A stretch of DNA of 58,943 bases, from NCBI GenBank assembly GCA_021825365.1, contig JAKAHR010000021.1:1-58943 (forward strand), in the 5' to 3' direction. Origin of the DNA: Nitrospirota bacterium. Lineage in GTDB: Bacteria > Nitrospirota > Thermodesulfovibrionia > Thermodesulfovibrionales > UBA6898. Below the pieces are notes generated by a model. It saw only the letters and a list, made by a program, of their open reading frames with translations, did not search any database and was not told where the DNA came from. Positions 1 through 7,898 of this stretch are shown here, piece by piece. Each line of letters starts with the position of its first letter. The stretch's first letter is position 1. The translations under genes and the position numbers were made by a program.

Positions 1-1797
1 GGCATCTCCTCAGGCCCGATTTCCTTTATGACCGTCTTTGATACCGCCACCGAGGCGGTGAAACAGGGCGGCACCCGCCGGGGCGCCAACATGGGAATCC
101 TGAGGGTGGACCATCCTGATATCCTCAACTTTGTGTCGGCAAAGGACAATAACGCGCGCTTCAACAACTTCAACATATCCGTTGCAGTCACCGACCCGTT
201 CATGAAGGCGGTGAAAGACGACACAGAATACGACCTCGTAAACCCGAGGACAAAGAAGGTCGTCAGGAACATAAAGGCCCGGGAGGTCTTTAGCCTTATC
301 GTCAATCATGCATGGAAGAACGGCGAGCCCGGCATCGTCTTCATCGACCGGATCAACCAGTCCAACCCGACCCCTCTGGCCGGGGATATCGAATCCACCA
401 ACCCCTGCGGAGAACAGCCCCTGCTGCCCTTTGAGTCCTGCAACCTCGGCTCCATCAACCTCAGCCGCATGGTTAAAGACGGAGGAGTGGATTACCCGAG
501 ACTGAAACAGACGGTATGGAGCGCGGTCCATTTCCTGGACAATGTAATCGACGTCAATAAATATCCCCTTCCCAGGATCGATGAGGTAACAAAGTCCAAC
601 CGGAAGATCGGCCTTGGCGTCATGGGGTGGGCTGACATGCTCATCCAGCTTGCTCTGCCGTACAATTCGGACCGCGCAATCAAACTCGCCGAAGAGGTGA
701 TGGGTTTCATCCAACGTGAAGGCAAGGCCGCCTCAGCCGCCCTGGCCGAGGAACGGGGGGTCTTCCCCAATTATAAGGGAAGCATCTTCGACGGGTCCCT
801 CAGGCTCCGCAATGCAACGGTCACGACGATTGCGCCCACCGGCACCCTCTCGATCATAGCCGGCTGCTCCTCTGGCATTGAGCCCCTCTTTGCGGTCTCC
901 TTCGTGAGGAACGTGATGGAGGGGACGAAGCTCCTTGAGGTGAACCCCTACTTCGAGAAGGTCGCCAAGGCGAGGGGTTTTTGGTCCCGGGACCTCATGG
1001 AGCGGATCGCTGACAAAGGCACCCTTCACGACTTTGAGGAGATTCCGGATGACGTGAAGGCCATATTCGTCACCGCCCATGACATAACTCCCATGGAGCA
1101 TGTTGCCATGCAGGCTGCATTCCAGAAACAGGTGGACAATGCTGTTTCCAAGACCGTGAACTTCCCCAACACGGCGACCCCCAAGGACGTGGAGGATGTC
1201 TACCTGTTCGCATACCAGCTCAACTGCAAGGGCGTCACGGTCTACCGCGACGGCTCGCGGGACGAACAGGTCCTCTCCACCGGCAAGACAGCCAGGAAAG
1301 AGGCGGAACAGGGGCCATCGAAGATCGTGCCGAGGAAACGGCCCGAGACGATCAAGGGTGAAACGCGGCATATGAAGACAGGCTGCGGCAACATCTTCGT
1401 GACGGTGAATGAAGATGAAAACGGCCAGCTCTTCGAGCTCTTTACTCATATGGGAAAGGCGGGAGGCTGCGCTGCCAGCCAGGCGGAGGCGATCGGCAGA
1501 CTCGTCAGCCTCGCCCTGCGCTCCAACATCGAGCCGGATGCGATCATCAATCAGCTCAAGGGCATCACCTGTCATAACCAGACCTGGACGAGCGGCGGGA
1601 AGATCACCTCGTGCTCTGACGCCATAGCAAAGGCCCTTGAGAAATTCCTGCAGAGGGGCGGCAAGGGCAACGGCAACGGCCACAAGAAGAAGGGTGACGA
1701 TGTGATGCTCGGGGCCTGTCCGGAGTGCGGCGGTGTCGTTGAACACGAGGGCGGATGTGCCGTCTGCCACAGTTGCGGATTCACCAAGTGCGGTTAG
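1..1797 (+). CDS. nrdJ: Adenosylcobalamin-dependent (class II) ribonucleotide reductase, 3' part
   Basis: The reading frame is open from base 1, so the N-terminus lies outside the window; 598 residues are visible. Class II reductases make deoxyribonucleotides from ribonucleotides with a thiyl radical generated from coenzyme B12, and need no oxygen. Visible motifs: NPCGE at about residues 134-138 carries the catalytic Asn, Cys and Glu of the family; APTGT at about 278-282 belongs to the substrate-binding loop. After a basic linker comes a Cys-rich tail with CPECGG and CAVCHSCGFTKCG, a zinc-ribbon-like end typical of this family that probably takes part in re-reducing the active site. The gene ends 131 nt before the next start, with no clear terminator. 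The call is firm; only the missing 5' end limits it. Confidence 0.95.
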   Translation, partial: GISSGPISFMTVFDTATEAVKQGGTRRGANMGILRVDHPDILNFVSAKDNNARFNNFNISVAVTDPFMKAVKDDTEYDLVNPRTKKVVRNIKAREVFSLIVNHAWKNGEPGIVFIDRINQSNPTPLAGDIESTNPCGEQPLLPFESCNLGSINLSRMVKDGGVDYPRLKQTVWSAVHFLDNVIDVNKYPLPRIDEVTKSNRKIGLGVMGWADMLIQLALPYNSDRAIKLAEEVMGFIQREGKAASAALAEERGVFPNYKGSIFDGSLRLRNATVTTIAPTGTLSIIAGCSSGIEPLFAVSFVRNVMEGTKLLEVNPYFEKVAKARGFWSRDLMERIADKGTLHDFEEIPDDVKAIFVTAHDITPMEHVAMQAAFQKQVDNAVSKTVNFPNTATPKDVEDVYLFAYQLNCKGVTVYRDGSRDEQVLSTGKTARKEAEQGPSKIVPRKRPETIKGETRHMKTGCGNIFVTVNEDENGQLFELFTHMGKAGGCAASQAEAIGRLVSLALRSNIEPDAIINQLKGITCHNQTWTSGGKITSCSDAIAKALEKFLQRGGKGNGNGHKKKGDDVMLGACPECGGVVEHEGGCAVCHSCGFTKCG

Positions 1798-1928
1798 GAC
1801 GTCTGTAAGCAGGCTGACCAAAACCCCGTGGACGCAGGGCCGCGGCACGGGGCAGATGAAGAACGAATACAGCACCGGCGTGACCGATACCCGTCCGTGC
1901 GAGGGTAGCGAGGATGGAGGAAGGTTGT

Positions 1929-2315
1929 ATGAAGACTGATGCCCATGCCCGCATCGCATACATTGTCGGGCGCCTGATCTCCGGGAAGAGCATTGTCTCC
2001 CTGTATGACTATGCCCGCTCGGAGCACATCGAAGTAAAGAACCTCTCTGATAGCAAATCCCTGAAGGAGTTCGACTATTTCCAGTGGTCTTACATGGCCG
2101 GTTCAGGCAAGAGGAGCGCCAAGTTCCGCTACTCATCAGACGATGGAAGGTTCATCGATCTTGCGATCAAGGGGAACACCTTCATCGGGTATATACAGGA
2201 GAGCGCCTCTCATTTTATGGGGACCGTCAGGGGCGATTCGGTCTACATATTCGACCAGAAAGAGGCGACCCACTTCAATTTCAGGATCTGCGGCTCGGCG
2301 GTCGAGGCCGAGTGA
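1929..2315 (+). CDS. Conserved small protein of unknown function, tandem paralogue A
   Basis: This encodes 128 residues. I chose the ATG at 1929 over the in-frame ATG at 1914 because GAGGAAGG lies about 6 nt upstream of it. No function is recognised. There is no signal peptide and no membrane segment, so the protein should be cytoplasmic. The N-terminal pattern HARIAYIVGRLISGK-SIVSLYDY and the C-terminal pattern DSVYIFDQKEATHFNFRI recur in the downstream gene at 2563-3000, so the two are diverged duplicates. The regular alternation of short hydrophobic stretches with Gly and Asp turns suggests a small beta-rich domain; that is inference only. It follows nrdJ on the same strand and may be co-transcribed with it. 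Confidence 0.75.
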   Translation: MKTDAHARIAYIVGRLISGKSIVSLYDYARSEHIEVKNLSDSKSLKEFDYFQWSYMAGSGKRSAKFRYSSDDGRFIDLAIKGNTFIGYIQESASHFMGTVRGDSVYIFDQKEATHFNFRICGSAVEAE

Positions 2316-2562
2316 CCATGGAACTCCTTTTGCTGCAGAGGGACCCGGACGAGGACACTGCACCTTCCCGGCCCGGCACGGGAGTTCGCCTGCCGCAGGC
2401 GTATACCCCGTTTCTCCGGTATGCCCGCCTGTACAATTACCGTTTCCCGGGACAAGGCATTCGACGCCTGCGTCTTCTCCGACAGCAGGAAACAAACTAC
2501 GCTGGAAGTCGGGAAAGCACGGGACTGTGCGGGTCGAAACACATGAACAACAAGGAGAGAAC

Positions 2563-3000
2563 ATGAATCAGCATCTCCACGCAACCATCGCCTACATAGC
2601 CTGCAGACTGATCGTCGGCAAACGGGTGGCATCCCTCTATAATCTTACCGCCTCCCGGGAGATCGACATGTCGACGCTGCCGGACACGGCGTCTCTGAGG
2701 ATATTTGACGAAAAACACCGGGACTACGTCCCGGGCTTTGCGAGCAACTGTACCTGCCAGTATCAGCCGGCCGGCGGCCCCCCTGTCGAGATATTCCTCA
2801 ATGAGAGGACCTTCATCGTCCATGTCGACGGCAGCGACGCCTATTTCATCGGCAACATACAACGGGATATGGTCTATCTCTACGACCACAGGGAATCCGC
2901 TCACTTCAGGTACCGGGTGATCGCCTATGTGGAGGACATGGAGAGGGCGGCGAGGACGGGCGAGGGTGGGCTGGCGGCATCTGAAGAAGAATCCCTTTAG
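2563..3000 (+). CDS. Conserved small protein of unknown function, tandem paralogue B
   Basis: This encodes 145 residues. The frame is open much further upstream, but the ATG at 2563 has AAGGAGA 5-6 nt before it and begins the block that aligns with the gene at 1929-2315, so it is the likely start. Shared blocks are HATIAYIACRLIVGK-RVASLYNLT (compare HARIAYIVGRLISGK-SIVSLYDY) and DMVYLYDHRESAHFRYRV (compare DSVYIFDQKEATHFNFRI). This copy adds an acidic Glu-rich tail of about 25 residues. No known domain is recognised. The 247 bp between the copies hold only an Arg-rich open frame that I do not believe is coding. Confidence 0.75.
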   Translation: MNQHLHATIAYIACRLIVGKRVASLYNLTASREIDMSTLPDTASLRIFDEKHRDYVPGFASNCTCQYQPAGGPPVEIFLNERTFIVHVDGSDAYFIGNIQRDMVYLYDHRESAHFRYRVIAYVEDMERAARTGEGGLAASEEESL

Positions 3001-3068
3001 GCCGCTTCTTCACGCTGCTTACCAGGGGAGCCCGTCCGGCCTGAGCACACGCTGAGGGGAGAAATGCG

Positions 3069-3329
3069 GTGAGCTTCAAACACTTCATCAATCTCAAATG
3101 CGAGTTCTTCCCGTGCCACGACCTACAGGACTGGAGGTCATGCATGTTCTGCTACTGTCCTCTATTCCTCCTTGCCTGCACCGGCACCTTCTCGGTCCTC
3201 CCCTCGGGCATGAAGGACTGCTCCCGGTGCGTTATCCCCCATGCGGAAGGCGGATGGGAGACGGTGCAGCAGGAACTCCTTCGCCAGCTCTACGACCAGG
3301 ATCAGCAGCGCCGCCTGCCGTTCTCCTAG
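3069..3329 (+). CDS. Cysteine-rich small-domain protein (probable metal-binding)
   Basis: This encodes 86 residues from a GTG start at 3069, preceded by GAGGGGAG; the ATG at 3064 runs straight into a stop. The protein has an ordered set of Cys and His residues: KCEFFPCHD, then CMFCYCPL, then KDCSRCVIPH. That matches the cysteine-rich small domain family (Pfam PF04071, as I recall it), which is thought to bind metal and often sits in or near cobalamin synthesis or salvage genes. The nearby nrdJ is cobalamin-dependent, so a link is plausible but not shown. No signal peptide or membrane helix is seen. Confidence 0.8.
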   Translation: MSFKHFINLKCEFFPCHDLQDWRSCMFCYCPLFLLACTGTFSVLPSGMKDCSRCVIPHAEGGWETVQQELLRQLYDQDQQRRLPFS

Positions 3330-3432
3330 AATCAGTCTCCGGTCCGCCGCGCCCCTTTCTTCTCTTCTCAGGGGCCCAAGATATTGAAGGCGGACCTCTT
3401 ACGCCGGCAGCCGGAGCTGAATGATCATCGGC

Positions 3433-3438
3433 TATAAT
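3433..3438 (+). promoter_or_regulatory. -10 box TATAAT directly before bpt
   Basis: A perfect TATAAT ends 6 nt before the ATG at 3445, and no Shine-Dalgarno sequence precedes that ATG. Transcription from this box would begin at or within 1-2 nt of the start codon, so the mRNA would be leaderless. No good -35 hexamer is seen at 17 nt. Confidence 0.5.
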
Positions 3439-3444
3439 ACAACA

Positions 3445-4161
3445 ATGAAAGAGGACTCACGGGAGCTAGGTCTCCCTTTTCAGGAGGACTGCCCCTGCCC
3501 GTATTTTGACGACGAAAGACCCGCTTCGATCGAATATCTCATTTCGGCGGACGCACGGGCGGAAGACTTTCAGCGCTTCCTGGCTGCCGGATACCGGAGG
3601 CTGGGCAGCGTCTTCTACCGTACCGTCTGCACAGGGTGCTCTTCGTGTATACCCCTGAGGGTGGATGTCGCGGGGTTCAGCCCAAACAAGGGTCAGCGCC
3701 GCACCCTCAGCAGGAACCGCGATATCAGGGTCGAGTGCTGCGCACCGTCCCTGGTGACCGCAGGGAAGGTGGAACTGTACCGCCGCTACCTTGCCTCAAA
3801 GCACGGGGAGAAGGAGAGGGCGGGATACGATTATGAGGCGCACCTCTCCCACATCCATTACGGATACCCGTATGCTCTCGAGATGGACTACTTTCTCGGC
3901 AGCCGCCTCGTCGGCGTGGGGATCGCGGATGAATCTTCAGAGGGCCTCTCCTCCAACTATTTCTACTACGACACGGAGTTCCTGTCGCGAAGATTGGGCA
4001 TCTTCAGCATCCTCCGGGAGATATCCCTTGCGCGATCCCTGGGCAAGAAATATCTCTACCTGGGCTTTTTCATCGCAGAGACGCCGAAAATGTCCTATAA
4101 GAAGTCGTTCAGACCGAACGAGGGCTTCGAGAACGGCAGGTGGAAGGATCTTCTGCCTTGA
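3445..4161 (+). CDS. bpt: Bpt-type aminoacyl-tRNA-protein transferase (N-end rule)
   Basis: This encodes 238 residues. Bpt-family enzymes transfer leucine (in other lineages arginine) from its tRNA to an N-terminal Asp or Glu of a protein, marking it for Clp degradation. Recognisable family blocks are CPCPYF near the N-terminus, the Cys-rich segment YRTVCTGCSSCIPLRV, RRTLSRNRD, and the C-terminal GNAT-like region ending in KMSYKKSFRPNE. The Cys pairs are characteristic of the ATE/Bpt N-terminal domain. The ATG at 3445 is preferred over the one at 3421 because the TATAAT box lies between the two. The downstream exporter follows after 77 nt on the same strand. Confidence 0.88.
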   Translation: MKEDSRELGLPFQEDCPCPYFDDERPASIEYLISADARAEDFQRFLAAGYRRLGSVFYRTVCTGCSSCIPLRVDVAGFSPNKGQRRTLSRNRDIRVECCAPSLVTAGKVELYRRYLASKHGEKERAGYDYEAHLSHIHYGYPYALEMDYFLGSRLVGVGIADESSEGLSSNYFYYDTEFLSRRLGIFSILREISLARSLGKKYLYLGFFIAETPKMSYKKSFRPNEGFENGRWKDLLP

Positions 4162-4238
4162 CGGATATCTTCCTGTGCCGAACTCGTCCTGCCCGGGAAC
4201 TGCCAGAAAGAAATTCGTGAAAAGGCGGGTCACGGTGC

Positions 4239-5420
4239 ATGCGCCAGTTTAACCTGAAGGTTCTGCTGATCCTCTCCCTCGGCCACATGACAACAGACAT
4301 CTACCAGGGTGCCTTGCCCGCGCTCCTGCCTTTCTTAAAAGAGAGGCTCGCCCTCTCCTACACGACAGCAGGCGTCATCATGATGGCATCGAGCTTCACC
4401 TCTTCGATCATCCAGCCCCTCTTCGGGTTCTTCTCGGACCTCAAGGAAAAGCCGGCCTTACTTCCCCTGGGCCCGCTCTTCGCTGCAGCCGGTTTTTCCC
4501 TCCTGGCGTTTGCTCCCACCTACGGGGTGGTTCTCCTGCTCGTTGTGGTCAGCGGCCTGGGTATCGCCTCGTTTCATCCCGAGGGGTTCAAGACAGCCTA
4601 CTTCTTCACCGGGAGACAAATGGCAACAGGCATGTCCATATTCTCCGTAGGCGGAAATCTGGGCTTCGCCCTCGGCCCGATTATCGCCCTCTCCGTCATC
4701 ACGCATCTGGGTTTCTCCTACCTGCCGGTAATCCTCTTTCCTGCCGTAATCTTCTTGTTGGTCCTCGGCCTGAACTGGAAATCGATCGCCATACCCAAGG
4801 CGCAGGAGAAGGACACCCCCGAGAAAGGGGCAGGAGGAGTCAGGAAGATCCCGGCCTCCCTCGTCATCCTCATCGGCACGGTGATCGTGAGGTCATGGAT
4901 ACATGCGGGCCTGATGACCTATATCCCCTTCTACTACCTGGACCACCTGAGGGGAGACCCTGTTTTTGTCGGCAAACTGGTATCCGCATTCCTCATGGGA
5001 GGTGTGGCGGGCACCATCGCCGGCTCTCCCCTGGCCGACCGCTGGGGGCATAAGAACTACCTTGTCATCTCCCTCTTCGTGACATCAATCCTCCTGCCGG
5101 TGATCTACTTCGTAAACAGCGTGGCGCTGTTCGCCACGCTGTTCATGCTGGGGATGGTCCTGATATCGACCTTCACGGTCACCATCGTGATGGCACAGCA
5201 ACTCCTCCCCCGGAACCTGGGAATCGCATCAGGCCTGATGGTGGGATTCGCGATAGGCACGGGAGGGGTGGGAGTGACGATACTGGGACTTGTTGCCGAC
5301 AGCTTCGGGGTGCCGGCGGCTATACATTCCATAGCCATTCTTCCGGTACTGGGACTGCTGCTGAGTCTCATCCTGAAATACCCGCCGAGCGGAGAAAAAA
5401 GCGGGGCTGCGGGAACGTAG
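4239..5420 (+). CDS. MFS exporter of the fosmidomycin-resistance (Fsr) type
   Basis: This encodes 393 residues with about twelve hydrophobic segments, so it is an inner-membrane transporter. The opening LSLGHMTTDIYQGALPALLP and the internal GLGIASFHPEGFK are typical of the Fsr-like branch of the major facilitator superfamily, which exports fosmidomycin or other small molecules by proton antiport. The true substrate cannot be read from the sequence. The central cytoplasmic loop (about residues 188-205) is charged, with KAQEKDTPEKG. The start ATG at 4239 has no strong Shine-Dalgarno sequence; GAAAAGGCGGG lies about 12 nt upstream. The stop codon sits inside the hairpin of the convergent terminator. 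Confidence 0.87.
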   Translation: MRQFNLKVLLILSLGHMTTDIYQGALPALLPFLKERLALSYTTAGVIMMASSFTSSIIQPLFGFFSDLKEKPALLPLGPLFAAAGFSLLAFAPTYGVVLLLVVVSGLGIASFHPEGFKTAYFFTGRQMATGMSIFSVGGNLGFALGPIIALSVITHLGFSYLPVILFPAVIFLLVLGLNWKSIAIPKAQEKDTPEKGAGGVRKIPASLVILIGTVIVRSWIHAGLMTYIPFYYLDHLRGDPVFVGKLVSAFLMGGVAGTIAGSPLADRWGHKNYLVISLFVTSILLPVIYFVNSVALFATLFMLGMVLISTFTVTIVMAQQLLPRNLGIASGLMVGFAIGTGGVGVTILGLVADSFGVPAAIHSIAILPVLGLLLSLILKYPPSGEKSGAAGT

Positions 5421-5433
5421 CCCCGCAGCCCCG
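5402..5433 (-). terminator. Rho-independent terminator between convergent genes
   Basis: A perfect 12-bp stem (CGGGGCTGCGGG with CCCGCAGCCCCG) has an 8-nt loop that contains the stop codon of the MFS gene. Read on the minus strand, six T residues follow the stem at 5395-5400, so it terminates the DUF3617 gene well. On the plus strand the T-run is poor. Confidence 0.85.
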
Positions 5434-5455
5434 TTACAAAAGACCGGCTGGATCG

Positions 5456-5893
5456 CTATTTGCAGTCGCCGATACGCTTGCCGGACATCTTCTGCATGAC
5501 CTTGGTTGTGCCGCCGCGCTTCGGGTCGCTCATCGTTACGTCCATGACCCCGTCAAACTTCGAGCCTGAATAGGTGATCTTCCCGGTGCTGTCGGAGGTC
5601 ATGCCGTCCTTGTGTTTGCACTTCGCAACCCAGGTAACCGTGTTGCCGTCGATCTTCTGGCTGACCATCTTGCACTCGTCGTTCTTCTGCTTCTGCTGCG
5701 GCACCATCTCTTTTTGCGTCAGACACTGCGTATGCTTCATGGGCGGGATCCCGCCCTTCATCTTGGGCATCCCCTCCATCTCTACCTGCATGGTGATCTC
5801 CCACATGCCGTCCTGCATGTTCGGCGCGGCAAAGACGGAAGCCGCAAACCCGAAGATGAAAAGAGAGATTACTGCTGCGCTTCTGATGAACAT
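5456..5893 (-). CDS. Secreted DUF3617-family protein
   Basis: This encodes 145 residues. The start at 5893 is chosen because GAGGAGG lies 7-8 nt upstream and the residues that follow make a good Sec signal peptide (MFIRSAAVISLFIFGFAASVFA), cleaved near residue 22. The mature part begins with QDGMWEITMQVEM, the usual opening of DUF3617 proteins (plan: describe how well a treatment reduces signal is unknown). It is rich in Met and Lys and has Cys in HTQCLTQKEM, DECKM and WVAKCKH plus the terminal GDCK, so two disulfides are possible in the periplasm. The function of the family is unknown. The gene is a single transcription unit with its own promoter and terminator. Confidence 0.85.
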   Translation of the reverse strand: MFIRSAAVISLFIFGFAASVFAAPNMQDGMWEITMQVEMEGMPKMKGGIPPMKHTQCLTQKEMVPQQKQKNDECKMVSQKIDGNTVTWVAKCKHKDGMTSDSTGKITYSGSKFDGVMDVTMSDPKRGGTTKVMQKMSGKRIGDCK

Positions 5894-5933
5894 GCTGAAT
5901 CCTCCTCTGAAATGATATAGGTTGACTGCGGCA

Positions 5934-5963
5934 TTATAACACATCCGGAATGGGTGGGTCAGG
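5934..5963 (-). promoter_or_regulatory. Sigma-70 promoter of the DUF3617 gene
   Basis: On the minus strand CTGACC (5958-5963) is followed after 18 nt by a perfect TATAAT (5934-5939), about 40 nt before the start codon. Spacing and orientation fit. Confidence 0.6.
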
Positions 5964-6130
5964 GGATGAGCATATTCCGTGAGCCCCTAATCCCCAGCTA
6001 GCAGGTCAAGCGTTATTTTTCATTACCACGTGTGCGTTTTCGCGAAAATATATGGAAAAAACACAACACATAGCACCTCCTTTCAGCCCCCTGTCTGCAA
6101 GAATGCTTTCGGAATGGCCCTGTCATGCAC

Positions 6131-6146
6131 TGGCATTTTTGTTGCT
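6131..6146 (+). promoter_or_regulatory. Sigma-54 promoter (GG-N10-GC) before the 6215 gene
   Basis: TGGCATTTTTGTTGCT matches the sigma-54 consensus TGGCAC-N5-TTGCW at all but one conserved position, with the exact 10-nt GG to GC spacing. It is 69 nt before the start codon at 6215. A 12-bp palindrome TTTTCGCGAAAA at 6037-6048 lies about 90 bp upstream, where an activator could bind. The rest of 5964-6214 shows nothing else. Confidence 0.55.
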
Positions 6147-6214
6147 TGATATTTGATAATTAAATGACATGAGAAGGGCATACTCATGACTCAGGGAAGG
6201 GAGGGCTTACCATC

Positions 6215-6517
6215 TTGGAACAACCGGAAGTGTATGAGAAGCTGGTGCAGTATATCGCTTCGCTGTCTGCCGAGGAAAGAGAGAAACACAGGGACCTGAT
6301 CGAAGACACCCTGAAGAGAGACAGGGAATTGGCAAGGAATTTCCGCGAGGGCAGAAAGAATGCGGAAAAGTTTGCGGAGAATCTCACCCGTGTCCTCTAT
6401 GAGGCGATCGATCTTCATTCCAGCATCTCGATGCTGAACGAGAGATTGTCCGAGCTGCGGGACATTTCAAAGGCGGTGCCGAGGCCTCTTATCGGCGAAG
6501 GACCCTGCATGAACTGA
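6215..6517 (+). CDS. Small charged helical protein of unknown function
   Basis: This encodes 100 residues from a TTG start at 6215, which has GGGAAGGGAGGG about 10 nt upstream; no in-frame ATG is available. The sequence is almost wholly helical and highly charged (EEREKHRDLIEDTLKRDREL, then FREGRKNAEKFAENL), so a coiled coil is likely through residues 15-75. There is no signal peptide and no membrane segment. No family is recognised. It has its own probable sigma-54 promoter and stands alone between two unrelated genes. Confidence 0.65.
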   Translation: MEQPEVYEKLVQYIASLSAEEREKHRDLIEDTLKRDRELARNFREGRKNAEKFAENLTRVLYEAIDLHSSISMLNERLSELRDISKAVPRPLIGEGPCMN

Positions 6518-6697
6518 GACCGCCCTTTCACGCCATCTGCCTTTCTTCACCCGGCTGCCTGATAGCGGCCGAGGCTATATAGTTATCTTCTTCGTTGCAG
6601 ACCAGAATGTATCTAGGCATATACGCTTTCAACGGCCTGCTTTCCCTGCACTCCCTCCGTTGATCTTGTGGCTGTATAAATTATGCGCGACCGCGTT

Positions 6698-6703
6698 TAT
6701 AAT
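6698..6703 (+). promoter_or_regulatory. -10 box of the patatin gene
   Basis: A perfect TATAAT lies 29 nt before the ATG at 6733, with GGAGGTGG between them as ribosome-binding site. No clear -35 hexamer is seen. The rest of 6518-6697 holds no gene. Confidence 0.5.
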
Positions 6704-6732
6704 AGAATGCAACCGGAGGTGGTGAGCCAGGA

Positions 6733-7617
6733 ATGCTGCTGCGTATAATAATCAGGGCAACTTCAGTTCTTCTGCTGGCTGCCTGCGTCTTCACCGCCTG
6801 CGCCGGCCGGCAGGTGCAGCAGCCGAGGCCCGCCAGGGTCGCCCTTGTCCTCGGGGCAGGAGCCTCCCGCGGTTTTGCCCATATCGGGGTTCTTAAGATC
6901 CTGGAGGCAAACCGCATACCCGTCAATCTGATCGTCGGCACGAGCGCCGGCAGCTTCGTGGGCAGTCTCTCTGCCTATGGGTTCAACGCCTTTCAGTTGC
7001 AGAAGATGGCCCTTTCGATCGAGAAGTCCGACATCGTCGACGTGACCATCCCTGACAACGGATTCATCAAGGGCGAAAAACTGGAAGAGTATGTGAACCG
7101 CATGGTGGGCGGGACGCCGATCGAAAAGATGCGGATCCCTTTTTACGCGGTCGCAACGGCGGTCCCCTCAGGGGAGGAAGTGATCTTCGGCCGGGGCAAT
7201 ACCGGCACTGCCGTACGGGCGAGCTGCTCCATCCCCGGGGTCTTCAGACCGGTGCGCATCGGCGACAGGACGTTCGTTGACGGCGGAGTCGTGAGCCCGG
7301 TTGCGGTCGAGGCTGCGCGGAGGTATGGGGCAGATGTCGTCATCGCCGTAGATATCTCGGCCGACCTTGACACGTCGCCTCCTGACGGCACGATCGCGAC
7401 GATCCTGCAGGCGGTCAATATCATGTATTCCAAGATGGCCGCCATCCAGACCTCGCGCGCCGACGTCGTGATAAAGCCGAAGGTCGGCTCGATCGGCTCT
7501 TCTGATTTCGAGAGGCGGCATGAGGCGATCATGGAAGGCGAGAAGGCCGCCATCGCTGCCCTCCCCCGGATAAAGGCTGTTATCGACAGACTCCGGTCTG
7601 AGGGCAGAATGGAATAA
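6733..7617 (+). CDS. Patatin-like phospholipase, probable lipoprotein
   Basis: This encodes 294 residues. Patatin-like enzymes hydrolyse acyl esters of lipids with a Ser-Asp dyad. The oxyanion-hole motif GAGASRG follows residue 35, the nucleophile elbow GTSAG (Ser near residue 73) comes next, and the Asp motif DGG lies in FVDGGVVSPV. Length and order match the bacterial RssA/YchK-type family. The N-terminus is a signal sequence with candidate lipobox cysteines at LLLAAC and FTAC, so the enzyme is probably lipid-anchored in the envelope rather than cytoplasmic as RssA is. The ribosome-binding site GGAGGTGG stands about 12 nt before the ATG. It is a single-gene unit. Confidence 0.88.
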   Translation: MLLRIIIRATSVLLLAACVFTACAGRQVQQPRPARVALVLGAGASRGFAHIGVLKILEANRIPVNLIVGTSAGSFVGSLSAYGFNAFQLQKMALSIEKSDIVDVTIPDNGFIKGEKLEEYVNRMVGGTPIEKMRIPFYAVATAVPSGEEVIFGRGNTGTAVRASCSIPGVFRPVRIGDRTFVDGGVVSPVAVEAARRYGADVVIAVDISADLDTSPPDGTIATILQAVNIMYSKMAAIQTSRADVVIKPKVGSIGSSDFERRHEAIMEGEKAAIAALPRIKAVIDRLRSEGRME

Positions 7618-7843
7618 CGCCGGGGGAGATCCCCTCCTTCTTCCTCTCACCTGCCTTGTATCCGGCAGCACAAGAAAATGCCCTTGTACGAACTTTCCCC
7701 ACCCCCATATAGGAACTAATACCGATTGTCTAAAAGCCTGGTCGCTGGTATCGTATGAACTGAAGTAAGGGACATTTCCCGGCCTTGTCGGGCGGTCCCG
7801 GTCCCGTAACAGCTGTGCATCAGGGAAGGGAGGTGTAAAAAAA

Positions 7844-7859
7844 CACTGATGTTTCAGTG
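7844..7859 (+). other. Small hairpin in the cytochrome leader
   Basis: CACTGA-TGTT-TCAGTG is a perfect 6-bp stem with a 4-nt loop, 39 nt before the cytochrome start. A run of seven A residues precedes it. It may shape the leader mRNA; no riboswitch class is recognised. The rest of 7618-7898 holds no other gene or clear promoter. Confidence 0.3.
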
Positions 7860-7898
7860 CGTTCCGGGGAATATTCCAAGAAAAGGAGGTATTCGCTC

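Noticed and set aside
733..2136. A 467-codon minus-strand frame over nrdJ and the first orphan gene
   Set aside because: Shadow frame; nrdJ is certain and the other frame runs across a gene boundary.
2319..2566. An Arg- and Pro-rich frame between the two orphan paralogues
   Set aside because: It has no ribosome-binding site, unusual composition and no resemblance to a protein; it also overlaps the start of the second paralogue.
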